Under the pieces are notes generated by a model. That model searched no databases, was not told the origin of the DNA, and saw only the letters and a list, made by a program, of their open reading frames with translations. From NCBI GenBank assembly GCA_934655835.1, contig CAKUHM010000021.1, positions 1 through 12,877 on the forward strand: a DNA stretch of 12,877 nucleotides. The letters are read 5' to 3'. How positions within the stretch are numbered: position 1 is the first letter of the stretch; the number at the start of each line of letters is the position of its first letter. Position numbers and translations under genes: made by a program. Source of the stretch: an uncultured Collinsella sp. GTDB lineage: Bacteria; Actinomycetota; Coriobacteriia; Coriobacteriales; Coriobacteriaceae. This document shows, piece after piece, positions 6,008-12,386 of this stretch.

Positions 6008-7172
6008 AGGCGGCGATGTACTTGCCGTCCTGAATCACATAGGCCGTAGCGGGCTTCTCGACCTGGCCCTCGTCGTTCCAGGTGAGTTCGCCGGTCAGGC
6101 CATCGATCTTGATCTTGCGCATGGCCTTGGCAAGGTCGGCGGCAATGTCGGCACCGTCGGCCGTCGTGTCGATGCCAGCCTTGTCGATAGCCTCGGCGAT
6201 CGCGTGGACACAGTCGTAGGCGTCGGCGGCAAACTGGTTGGGGATCTCGTCGTACTCCTCCTTGTATGCCTTGACGAAGTCGGCGTTCTTCTCGTCGTCG
6301 GCGGAGAACGGCGTCATGAGCAGCACGCCCTCGGCAAGCGAGGTGTCGAAGCCCTCCACAGAGAGCAGGCCGTCCATGCCGTCGGTGCCCATGAGCGTCA
6401 TGTCGTAGCCCATGTCCTTGGCGTTCTTGAGCAGAACGGACGCCGGCGTGTAATAAATCGGCGCAAAGATGAGCGTGGCGCCGGCCTCCTTGGCCTTGGT
6501 CAGCTGGTTGGTAAAGCTCGTGGAAGAGTCGTCCTTAAAGGTCTCGGTGTCGACGATATCGAGCTTGGACTCCTTGGCCTGTTCGGCAAAGGCATCGGCT
6601 ACGCCCGAGCTGTACGTGTCGCCGGAGTTATAGAACAGGGCGATCTTGGCGTCCGCATACTTCTCGGCCAAGAACTTCGCGGCACTCGTGCCCATGGTGG
6701 GGTCGGTGAAGCAGACCTGGAAGACCGTGGTCTTGTCCTTGGTAACGTCGAGCGACGAGGCAGAAGGCGTGACCATGAGCATGTCGTCGGCAATCTCGCC
6801 CGAGACGGCGACGGCGGCACCGGTGGTGACGGGGCCGACGAGCGCCTGCATGCCCCAGTCGCACAGGGTATTGAAGGCGTTGATGGCCTTCTCGCCGTCG
6901 GCGACGTCGTCCTCGGACTTAAGCGAGAGCTTGAGGTCCTTGGTCGAGAAATCCTTGACGGCGAGCTTGGCACCCTTCTCGACCGAGACGCCATAGGTTG
7001 CCGCGGCACCGGTCAGAGGGCCGATGACACCGATCTTGAATGCGCCGTCTTCATCGGCGGAGCCGCCATCCGAGCCACCCGAGGAGCAACCGGCAAGCGC
7101 GACGGTACTGCCGAGCGCGGAGGCGCCGGCGAGGAAGTTCCTACGGCTGAGCGTGCTGTTGATGTTGAACAT
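6006..7172 (-). CDS. livK: Branched-chain amino acid ABC transporter substrate-binding lipoprotein (copy 2)
   Basis: A 388-residue paralogue of the binding protein at 4547-5734, with long nearly identical blocks (for example SSTSFTNQLTKAK and LLMTPFSADDEKNADFV). The N-terminus has SRRNFLA (9-15), an excellent twin-arginine match, a hydrophobic run, the lipobox ALAGC with Cys29, and a Gly/Ser/Asp linker. Mature landmarks: GPLTGAAATYGVS, VGPVTTGAA, VTPSASS, LFYNSGDTYSSG, FAPIYYTPAS, GTDGMDG and FAADAYDCVHA. The start at 7172 has GGGGG (7178-7182) 5 nt upstream; the longer frame to 7238 lacks a family N-terminus. As the first gene of the liv set it is probably driven from the 250-nt region shared with hom. 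Differences from copy 1 around the binding cleft (GTDG versus GCDG, and the AAATYGVS versus ANASYGKS loop) may give another ligand range. Confidence 0.94.
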   Translation of the reverse strand: MFNINSTLSRRNFLAGASALGSTVALAGCSSGGSDGGSADEDGAFKIGVIGPLTGAAATYGVSVEKGAKLAVKDFSTKDLKLSLKSEDDVADGEKAINAFNTLCDWGMQALVGPVTTGAAVAVSGEIADDMLMVTPSASSLDVTKDKTTVFQVCFTDPTMGTSAAKFLAEKYADAKIALFYNSGDTYSSGVADAFAEQAKESKLDIVDTETFKDDSSTSFTNQLTKAKEAGATLIFAPIYYTPASVLLKNAKDMGYDMTLMGTDGMDGLLSVEGFDTSLAEGVLLMTPFSADDEKNADFVKAYKEEYDEIPNQFAADAYDCVHAIAEAIDKAGIDTTADGADIAADLAKAMRKIKIDGLTGELTWNDEGQVEKPATAYVIQDGKYIAA

Positions 7173-7422
7173 GGTGTCCCCCTTTTCGCTGGCCGCGGTG
7201 CGGCCGTCTTGCGGTACGGGGCAAACCTTATGGCGCAAACGTTGACAGTTTGTTACGGAGTTCCGTTTGTAGCGAGCATGTTTCCAATGTTTCCGCAGCG
7301 TTTCGGGGGTGCCGTTTTGTGCGACTCCTGTTGCCTGGCGAGCACACGCCCTCGGTTCACGCTAGAATGCACTCAACCTTTAAGCGGTTAATCCATCCAT
7401 AAGATGCACGAAGGAGCTATCT
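7173..7422. promoter_or_regulatory. Divergent promoter region between livK2 and hom
   Basis: This 250-nt gap separates livK2 (minus) from hom (plus). It contains two tandem ATGTTTCC copies (7278-7285 and 7287-7294, 9-bp period) and a near-palindrome ACGGA-GT-TCCGT (7255-7266). For hom the best -10 candidate is TAGAAT (7363-7368), with no good -35. No clear sigma-70 pair was found for livK2. A shared regulator acting on both genes is plausible but not shown. Confidence 0.5.
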
Positions 7423-8766
7423 ATGAGCGAACCCCTGCGCACCGTGAACGTCGGCCTGATCGGTCTGGGAACCGTCGGCGGCGGCGTGGCCCGTCTGATC
7501 AAGAGCCACCACGATGAGTACCTGGCCGCCTACGGCATCGACCTTAAGCTGTCCCGCGCCTGCGCGCTTGCCTGGGAGCAGGCCGAAGCCGCCGGTATTG
7601 AGCGCGAGGCCTTTACGAACGACTGGCACGACGTCGTCACCGACCCCGCCGTCGACATCGTCGTCGAGCTGATCGGCGGCGAGCACCCCGCGACCGAGAT
7701 CTTCACCACGGCCTTTGAGAACGGCAAGCATGTCGTCTCCGCCAACAAAGCCCTGCTCGGCCGTCACGTCGAGACGCTCGCCGAGAAGGCGCGCGAGTGC
7801 GGCGTGCAGATCAAGTGCGAGGCCAGCTGCGGCGGCGGTATCCCCATCGTCAGCACGCTCGAGCACGACCTGGTGGGCAACAAGATCCTGACCATCGCCG
7901 GCATCCTCAACGGCACCACCAACTACATTCTGTCGCGCATGGACGCCGAGGGCGCCGATTACGCCGACGTGCTCGCCGACGCCCAGGCCAAGGGCTACGC
8001 CGAGGCCGATCCGTCCGCCGACGTCGACGGCTTCGATGCCGCCAGCAAAACGGCCATCCTCGCCTCCATCGGCTTTGGCACCCGCGTTACCACCGACGAC
8101 GTCTACCAGCAGGGTATCCGTACCATCGGCGCCGAGGACATCGCCCAGGCCCGCGAGCTCGGCTACACCATTAAGCTGCTGGGCATCGCCCGCAACACCG
8201 ATGCCGGTGTCGACGTCCGCGTGCACCCCACGCTGATCCCCGCCGACCACATGCTCGCCAAGGTCAACGGCGCCATGAACGCCGTCTACGTGGTGGGCGA
8301 CGCCGTGGGCGAAACCATGTTCTACGGCGCCGGCGCAGGCTCCTTCCCCACCGCGAGCGCCGTCGTGGGCGATATCCTGTCGCTGTCCGAGCAGATCAGC
8401 CGTGGCGTGGCACCGCTGCCCGAGATTGAGCCCTATGGTCACAACCTCGCCTTTAAGCCCATGGACGAGCTCCAGACCAAGTACTATGTGCGCCTGAAGG
8501 TTGCCGACCGCGTGGGCGCCCTGTCCGAGACGGTCGATATCTTCGCCAAGCACAACATCTCGATCTCGCTCATCAACCAGGTCGAGGATGGCAAGTCGGG
8601 CGTCACCGACACCTGCTCGGTCATCTTCCTGACGCACCGCGCGCTCGAGAAGGACGTCCAGGCTGCCGCCGCCGAGCTTGCCAATGTCGACTGCGTGGCC
8701 GAGGTCGCAAACGTCCTGCGCATTGAGGACGTCGAGGCCTGGACCGAAGGCGTTATGGCCAACTAG
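7423..8766 (+). CDS. hom: Homoserine dehydrogenase with C-terminal ACT domain
   Basis: It reduces L-aspartate-4-semialdehyde to L-homoserine with NAD(P)H (EC 1.1.1.3), the branch step to threonine, isoleucine and methionine; cytoplasmic. The 447 residues have the usual three-part layout: a Rossmann domain (GLIGLGTVGGG at 11-21; SANKALL with K109), a catalytic domain (NGTTNYIL 163-170; D200, D205 and K209 in the DxxxxDxxxK pattern) and an ACT domain from about 355 (YYVRLKVADRVGALSETVDIF). The ACT domain implies feedback control, typically by threonine. AAGGAG (7411-7416) lies 6 nt before the ATG. The gene stands alone, divergent from the liv genes, and ends in its own terminator. Length and motifs are normal. 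Confidence 0.97.
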   Translation: MSEPLRTVNVGLIGLGTVGGGVARLIKSHHDEYLAAYGIDLKLSRACALAWEQAEAAGIEREAFTNDWHDVVTDPAVDIVVELIGGEHPATEIFTTAFENGKHVVSANKALLGRHVETLAEKARECGVQIKCEASCGGGIPIVSTLEHDLVGNKILTIAGILNGTTNYILSRMDAEGADYADVLADAQAKGYAEADPSADVDGFDAASKTAILASIGFGTRVTTDDVYQQGIRTIGAEDIAQARELGYTIKLLGIARNTDAGVDVRVHPTLIPADHMLAKVNGAMNAVYVVGDAVGETMFYGAGAGSFPTASAVVGDILSLSEQISRGVAPLPEIEPYGHNLAFKPMDELQTKYYVRLKVADRVGALSETVDIFAKHNISISLINQVEDGKSGVTDTCSVIFLTHRALEKDVQAAAAELANVDCVAEVANVLRIEDVEAWTEGVMAN

Positions 8767-8799
8767 TTCGGTCTTCGGTATACGACATATATGTTGAGG

Positions 8800-8832
8800 G
8801 GCTCCCGTCCGGTATTGGACGGGAGCCTTTTT
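8800..8832 (+). terminator. Rho-independent terminator of hom
   Basis: A perfect 11-bp stem (8800-8810 GGCTCCCGTCC with 8817-8827), a 6-nt loop and five T residues, 33 nt after the hom stop. Confidence 0.95.
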
Positions 8833-8869
8833 GTTTGGGCGCTCGAGGCACATCGGCGTGGCTTACGTT

Positions 8870-8919
8870 TGAACAACTTGACCGTTCATTGACAACCGGA
8901 GGTACCGTTCACCGATAAG
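8870..8919 (+). promoter_or_regulatory. Candidate promoter/operator of the SDR gene
   Basis: TTGACA (8889-8894) is a full -35 match, but the nearest -10 candidate, GATAAG (8914-8919), is 19 nt away. The octamer ACCGTTCA occurs twice, at 8881-8888 and 8904-8911, on both sides of TTGACA. TGAAC (8870-8874) is an inverted partner of GTTCA (8884-8888) with a 9-nt spacer. The repeats suggest regulator binding around the -35; the promoter itself is weakly supported. Confidence 0.4.
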
Positions 8920-8990
8920 AGAACACGCTCGTTTTTGGCCGCCACTATGCTGTGCTGCGTATGTCCACACCCCCGAAGAATGGAGGCACC

Positions 8991-9740
8991 ATGTTGCTCG
9001 AGGGTAAGAAAGCAATCATCACCGGAGGCACGCGCGGTATCGGCTACGCCATCGCCTGCCGTTTTATTGAGGAAGGCGCTGCCGTCACCGTCTTTGGCTC
9101 TCGCCAGGAGACCGCCGATGCCGCCGTTGAGAAGCTGACCGCAGCCTATCCCGAGGCCAAGATCTGGGGCCGTTCCTGCGACCTCACCTCGCTCGAGGCC
9201 GTAACCGAGGCCTTTACCCAGGCAGCTGCAGACATGGGCGGCCTGGACACGGTCGTCAACAACGCTGGCATCTCCCAGAGCACCCCGCTGCTCAACTACA
9301 CCGCCGAGGAGTTCGCCAAGGTCATGAACCTCAACGTGACTGCTGTCTTTAACGGCCACCATGCCGCCGCCAAGATCATGACCGAGGCCGGTCACGGCGG
9401 TACCATCACCACCACGACCTCGATGGTCGCCAAGTATGGTCAGCCCTCCGGCATCGGCTACCCCACGTCCAAGTTCGCCGTCAACGGCATGGTCCAGTCG
9501 CTCTCGCGCGAGCTCGCCCCCAAGGGCATTCGCGTCAACGCCGTCGCGCCTGGCGTGACCAGGACCGACATGGTTGCCGCCCTGCCCGACGAGGTCATCA
9601 AGCCGCTCGTCGCCACCATCCCGCTTGGTCGCATGGGCGAGCCCGAGGACGTCGCCAACGCCTTCGTCTTCCTGGCAAGCGACATGTCCTCCTATGTCAC
9701 GGGCGCCGTACTCCCCGTCGACGGAGCCGCCCGCTCCTAA
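8991..9740 (+). CDS. Short-chain dehydrogenase/reductase (FabG-like SDR)
   Basis: A 249-residue classical SDR, a cytoplasmic NAD(P)-dependent oxidoreductase. Visible residues: cofactor loop TGGTRGIG (11-18), GSR at 36-38 (a basic residue here favours NADPH), NNAG (90-93), N114, and the catalytic set S144, Y157, K161 (YPTSK). APGVTRTDM (186-194) and the C-terminal VTGAVLPVDGA (236-246) match the FabG branch. ATG 8991 has GGAGG (8982-8986) 4 nt upstream; the frame extends to 8952 but without a ribosome site. It is monocistronic between two terminators and not near any fatty-acid gene, so a housekeeping FabG role is not supported. Carbonyl reductases for sugars, polyols, 3-oxoacyl compounds or steroids/bile acids all look alike at this level. 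The family is certain; the substrate is unknown. Confidence 0.93.
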   Translation: MLLEGKKAIITGGTRGIGYAIACRFIEEGAAVTVFGSRQETADAAVEKLTAAYPEAKIWGRSCDLTSLEAVTEAFTQAAADMGGLDTVVNNAGISQSTPLLNYTAEEFAKVMNLNVTAVFNGHHAAAKIMTEAGHGGTITTTTSMVAKYGQPSGIGYPTSKFAVNGMVQSLSRELAPKGIRVNAVAPGVTRTDMVAALPDEVIKPLVATIPLGRMGEPEDVANAFVFLASDMSSYVTGAVLPVDGAARS

Positions 9741-9785
9741 AGGGCAGCGGGCTTCGGCTTTGAACCTCAACAGAGTCTTGCGCAA

Positions 9786-9829
9786 AAGGCGCGCTGCCTG
9801 CAATCGATGCAGGCAGCGCGCCTTCTTTT
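9786..9829 (+). terminator. Strong intrinsic terminator after the SDR gene, probably bidirectional
   Basis: A perfect 17-bp stem (9786-9802 with 9808-9824) and a 5-nt loop, followed by CTTTTG. On the other strand the stem runs into TTTTGCG, so it could stop transcription from either side. It lies 46 nt after the SDR stop and 15 nt before the repeat array. Confidence 0.93.
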
Positions 9830-9838
9830 GTTTGAAGG

Positions 9839-10071
9839 GGAAACTTCGTCCCAGTATTCCGCCTCAGAGTGGGACGCAGTTTCCCTCAGGGCCCTCTTGG
9901 GGAAACCGGCATCCCACTTTGGACGCCGATTCTGGGACGCGCTTTCCGCAACGGCCCTCTAGCGGAAACTGTGTCCCATTCTGAGCCCTTATTCCGGGAC
10001 ACAGTTTCCCAAAGGGCCTTGTTCCGGAAACCACGTCCCACTGTGAGCCTCAAAACCAGGTTGCGCTTTCC
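9839..10071. repeat. Alternating inverted-repeat array: eight 15-nt arms, 16-nt spacers
   Basis: The arm GGAAAC-NNN-GTCCCA occurs in alternating orientation: plus at 9839-9853, 9901-9916 (one base longer), 9964-9978 and 10026-10040; minus at 9870-9884, 9933-9947, 9995-10009 and 10057-10071 (the last is degenerate). All seven spacers are 16 nt. This gives a head-to-tail unit of 62-63 bp (GGAAAC at 9839, 9901, 9964 and 10026), in which each unit can fold into a hairpin. Spacers after a minus arm keep a GGGCC/GGCC core; those after a plus arm are different but related to each other, for example ctgtgagcctc and ttctgagcccttattc. Arms 9964-9978 and 9995-10009 pair over 14 bases. No coding frame explains it. 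It is not CRISPR, because the arms alternate and the spacers are short and related. Confidence 0.9.
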
Positions 10072-10237
10072 TGTAGAGGCCCAAAGCTCATCCGCAGCTG
10101 CTCCTCAAACGAAATAATTGCCACCCAAAGACGGCTGTCCATCGTGCCATGCCGCCCCAATCGAAATGGCCGTATAACACCTTTAGAACACCCAACTCGC
10201 ATGTTGAACCCAACGCATCAGGCGGCACAGCCGCTCG
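10072..10237. other. Non-coding stretch between the repeat array and the FHA operon promoter
   Basis: No convincing gene is seen here. GC is lower than in the genes to the left. A small perfect hairpin, GCGGC-ACA-GCCGC (10222-10234), lies just before the -35 of the next promoter. No tRNA, attachment site or integrase remnant was recognised. Confidence 0.5.
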
Positions 10238-10266
10238 CCGACATGCAATTTGTTGCACAGTAAAAT
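10238..10266 (+). promoter_or_regulatory. Promoter of the FHA-SPFH operon with an inverted repeat in its spacer
   Basis: CCGACA (10238-10243, 4 of 6) and TAAAAT (10261-10266, 5 of 6) are separated by exactly 17 nt. The spacer contains TGCAA-TTTG-TTGCA (10244-10257), a 5-bp inverted repeat in a position where a bound repressor would block, or a MerR-type activator would twist, the promoter. Transcription would start near 10273, leaving a leader of about 50 nt. Confidence 0.55.
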
Positions 10267-10324
10267 CGACTACCGACACCTTTATCCTTTGTTTAGCCAA
10301 TAGCGTTAAGGGAGGGAGAACATC

Positions 10325-11260
10325 ATGTCAGGACGGCAAGCACCGATTGAGGTCATGTTCTCCCTCTTCAAGACTTCGTTTGCCCTGAGTCATCGCGCGC
10401 TTGCAGAACTGTTGTTATCCGATCGGCCATTAACAAATGGACGACCCACCGCCCAAATGGCGCAAGACACCAGCTGGCTTTCGCGCACAATCGTGCACTC
10501 GCAGCCAGGCTCCTTAGAAGATCGCTACTTTGCCGACTGGTCATGTGCATCAAATCGGATCCTGCACAAGCTACGGGAAAAAGGTTATTCGAACGCCGAC
10601 ATCATAACCGCGATTGCATCAGCGACTGGTGCGATAGTTCAAACGCTCAGCGCCTATGGGCGCGATGGACTCCTTTACCGAAATGCCGCCTCGCGCCTCG
10701 TCGGCTGCCAGTCAGACGAAGACGACAGAGCCCTCATTTCGATCGCGCTTGTGGTTTCGACCGCCTGTTGGTGCGATCCGGCTCGTTCCATCACGTACAT
10801 CATTGACCACATCAAACGTGCAGGGAACGTCCGATCGTTTACCCCCCCCTCAAGCGTTTCTTCCAGTCCATGCGATTTGAAACAAACCGGCACCGCACAT
10901 GCGCTCGGCCTAATTAGGATCGACAACGAACTCGTCGTCGGTGGTCCCTATGCCATTGAACCATCGGCCATAGGCTCCATCATTGGAGCGCTCGCACTCG
11001 AGGACGGAGCTGTCACCGATGTTGGACCAGATGCCTCTGCCAGGCATCTCCGCATCTTCACCGAGAGCAACGTTTGGTACGCACAAGACCTCGGTTCGGC
11101 CAACGGGACATATCTAGTCGAAGCGTCCAACGGAAAGAAACTCGATATCAGCTCCGGCGCACCCGTCCAGCTACACCCCGGTGACATCCTGTGTCTGGGT
11201 CGCAGCACTACTTTTGCCGTTGTAGCTACGACGGCTGTCTTAGCAAATCAGCATTACTAA
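10325..11260 (+). CDS. FHA-domain protein with unrecognised N-terminal half
   Basis: 311 residues with no signal peptide or membrane segment, so probably cytoplasmic. The C-terminal part (about 190-305) is a forkhead-associated domain: SARHLRIF with S238 and H241 (SxxH), then DLGSANGTYL with N260-G261-T262, and the closing strands VQLHPGDILCLGRSTTFAVV. FHA domains bind phosphothreonine. The usual Gly-Arg at the start of the domain is not seen (IIGALAL stands there), so phosphopeptide binding may be altered. Residues 1-175 are mostly helical, with a Cys/Trp-containing stretch (VVSTACWCDPARS), and match no family I recognise. A Ser/Pro-rich linker (about 176-186) joins the halves. GGAGGGAG (10311-10318) precedes the ATG. 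The gene starts the lower-GC operon, 19 nt before the SPFH gene. It probably recognises a phosphorylated partner, but no kinase is visible in the window. Confidence 0.75.
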   Translation: MSGRQAPIEVMFSLFKTSFALSHRALAELLLSDRPLTNGRPTAQMAQDTSWLSRTIVHSQPGSLEDRYFADWSCASNRILHKLREKGYSNADIITAIASATGAIVQTLSAYGRDGLLYRNAASRLVGCQSDEDDRALISIALVVSTACWCDPARSITYIIDHIKRAGNVRSFTPPSSVSSSPCDLKQTGTAHALGLIRIDNELVVGGPYAIEPSAIGSIIGALALEDGAVTDVGPDASARHLRIFTESNVWYAQDLGSANGTYLVEASNGKKLDISSGAPVQLHPGDILCLGRSTTFAVVATTAVLANQHY

Positions 11261-11279
11261 CCGTGGAAACAAGGTGACT

Positions 11280-12386
11280 ATGAGCATCACGGATGTCATC
11301 AAATACGAAGGCGACAATCATACTTTTATCTGGAAACACCCTTCAGAGGATTTCAATACAGGCTCGCAGCTCATCGTCCACGAAACCCAAGAAGCAATTT
11401 TCTTCCTTAATGGACAGGCCCTGGATTCCTTTGGACCGGGCAGGCATGAACTTGAGACTCAAAATCTGCCGTTACTGAACGGTATTTCGAAGATAACAAC
11501 GGGCGGCGTCAATCCCTTTCACTCAGAGGTCTACTTCGTTAACCTCATCGAGCAGATGGGCATCCGCTGGGGAACTAATTCCAAGATTCAGTTCATGGAA
11601 CCAACCTATGGATTTCCGCTTTCGCTCGGGGCGTCCGGAGAGATGGCTCTTGCTGTAAAAGAACCCCGCAGACTCCTGCTCAAACTTGTTGGAACCGAAG
11701 CGTTGCTTTCTCAGGACAAGCTGATCAGCTATTTCAAAGCTTTCTTACAAACTCGCATAAAAACTCATCTTGCCCAAGTAATTACCGAGCAAAAATTCTC
11801 TATTTTCGAACTTGATGCACACCTGGAAGAGTTGTCTGACTCGCTTAAGAACAAGCTGCTTCCCGACTTTGACGCATACGGTCTCTCGTTAACGCAAATG
11901 CTGGTTACCGCTATCGTCAAACCCGAAGGCGACCCGGTATACGAGAAGTTTAAAGATCTCCATTTCAAGCAATATGCCGACGTGCGCGAAGCGCAGATAA
12001 AACAACAGGTCAGCATTATCGAACAAGAGACTGCGGCGCAGCGCACCGTAATCTCCGCAAAAGCACGCGCAGAAAAACGACAAATCGAAGGCTATACCTA
12101 TCAACAGGAACGCAGCTTCGATGTTGCCGAAAAGATGGCACAAAACGAAGCGACTGGCGAATACGCAAACATGGGCATCGGACTAGGCGTAATGGCCGGT
12201 GTCGGCGGGACCATGGGATCAGTCATGACGGACGCGCTCTCGCGAGCGACCGGCACGCCTACGACGCAGCCCATCCCTGCAGATACCAATTCGCAGCAAA
12301 GTGGTGCAAAGTTCTGTTCCGAGTGCGGCTATCGCTTCTCTGGGACCGAGAAGTTCTGTCCCGAGTGCGGAGCACGGAGGTCATAA
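11280..12386 (+). CDS. SPFH-domain protein with C-terminal zinc ribbon (YdjI-like)
   Basis: 368 residues. The N-terminal part is the conserved start of the YdjI/'virion core protein' branch of SPFH proteins (VIKYEGDNHTFIWKHPSEDF, then LIVHETQEAIFFLNGQ). An SPFH core (about 25-220), with YGFPLSLGASGEMAL and LVGTEALLSQ, is followed by an Ala/Gln/Glu-rich coiled coil (about 225-290, ending GYTYQQERSFDVAEKMAQNEA), a Gly/Met-rich stretch (296-320) and a four-cysteine zinc ribbon (C346, C349, C360, C363; CSEC and CPEC). SPFH proteins oligomerise on membranes as scaffolds; B. subtilis YdjI acts with PspA and small membrane proteins. ATG 11280 is chosen because its product matches the family start and AAGG (11271-11274) is 5 nt upstream; GTG 11274 is the alternative. 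It has no membrane span of its own, so the membrane partner is probably the next gene, whose start overlaps its stop (TAATG). Confidence 0.9.
   Translation: MSITDVIKYEGDNHTFIWKHPSEDFNTGSQLIVHETQEAIFFLNGQALDSFGPGRHELETQNLPLLNGISKITTGGVNPFHSEVYFVNLIEQMGIRWGTNSKIQFMEPTYGFPLSLGASGEMALAVKEPRRLLLKLVGTEALLSQDKLISYFKAFLQTRIKTHLAQVITEQKFSIFELDAHLEELSDSLKNKLLPDFDAYGLSLTQMLVTAIVKPEGDPVYEKFKDLHFKQYADVREAQIKQQVSIIEQETAAQRTVISAKARAEKRQIEGYTYQQERSFDVAEKMAQNEATGEYANMGIGLGVMAGVGGTMGSVMTDALSRATGTPTTQPIPADTNSQQSGAKFCSECGYRFSGTEKFCPECGARRS

Noticed and set aside
6204..7391. Long open frame opposite livK2
   Set aside because: Covers the binding-protein gene on the other strand; the product is compositionally biased and unlike any family.
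7173..7422. Riboswitch or T-box before hom or livK2
   Set aside because: No conserved T-box bulge, specifier stem or known aptamer core could be found in the 250 nt, and no terminator hairpin precedes either start.
7417..8853. Long open frame on the strand opposite hom
   Set aside because: It is the mirror of a clear homoserine dehydrogenase; GC-rich third positions keep the opposite frame open and its product is low-complexity Gly/Ala/Asp/His sequence.
8886..9803. Open frame opposite the SDR gene
   Set aside because: The SDR has all catalytic residues and a ribosome site; the opposite frame has neither motif nor start signal.
9839..10071. CRISPR array
   Set aside because: The 15-nt arms alternate in orientation, spacers are only 16 nt and related to each other, and no cas gene is present.
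10088..10300. 70-residue frame on the minus strand before the FHA gene
   Set aside because: No ribosome site, no recognisable family, and it overlaps the likely promoter of the FHA operon.
9741..10324. tRNA gene, integrase or attachment site at the composition boundary
   Set aside because: No cloverleaf, no integrase fragment and no direct repeat of a tRNA end was seen, so an integrated element is not supported here.
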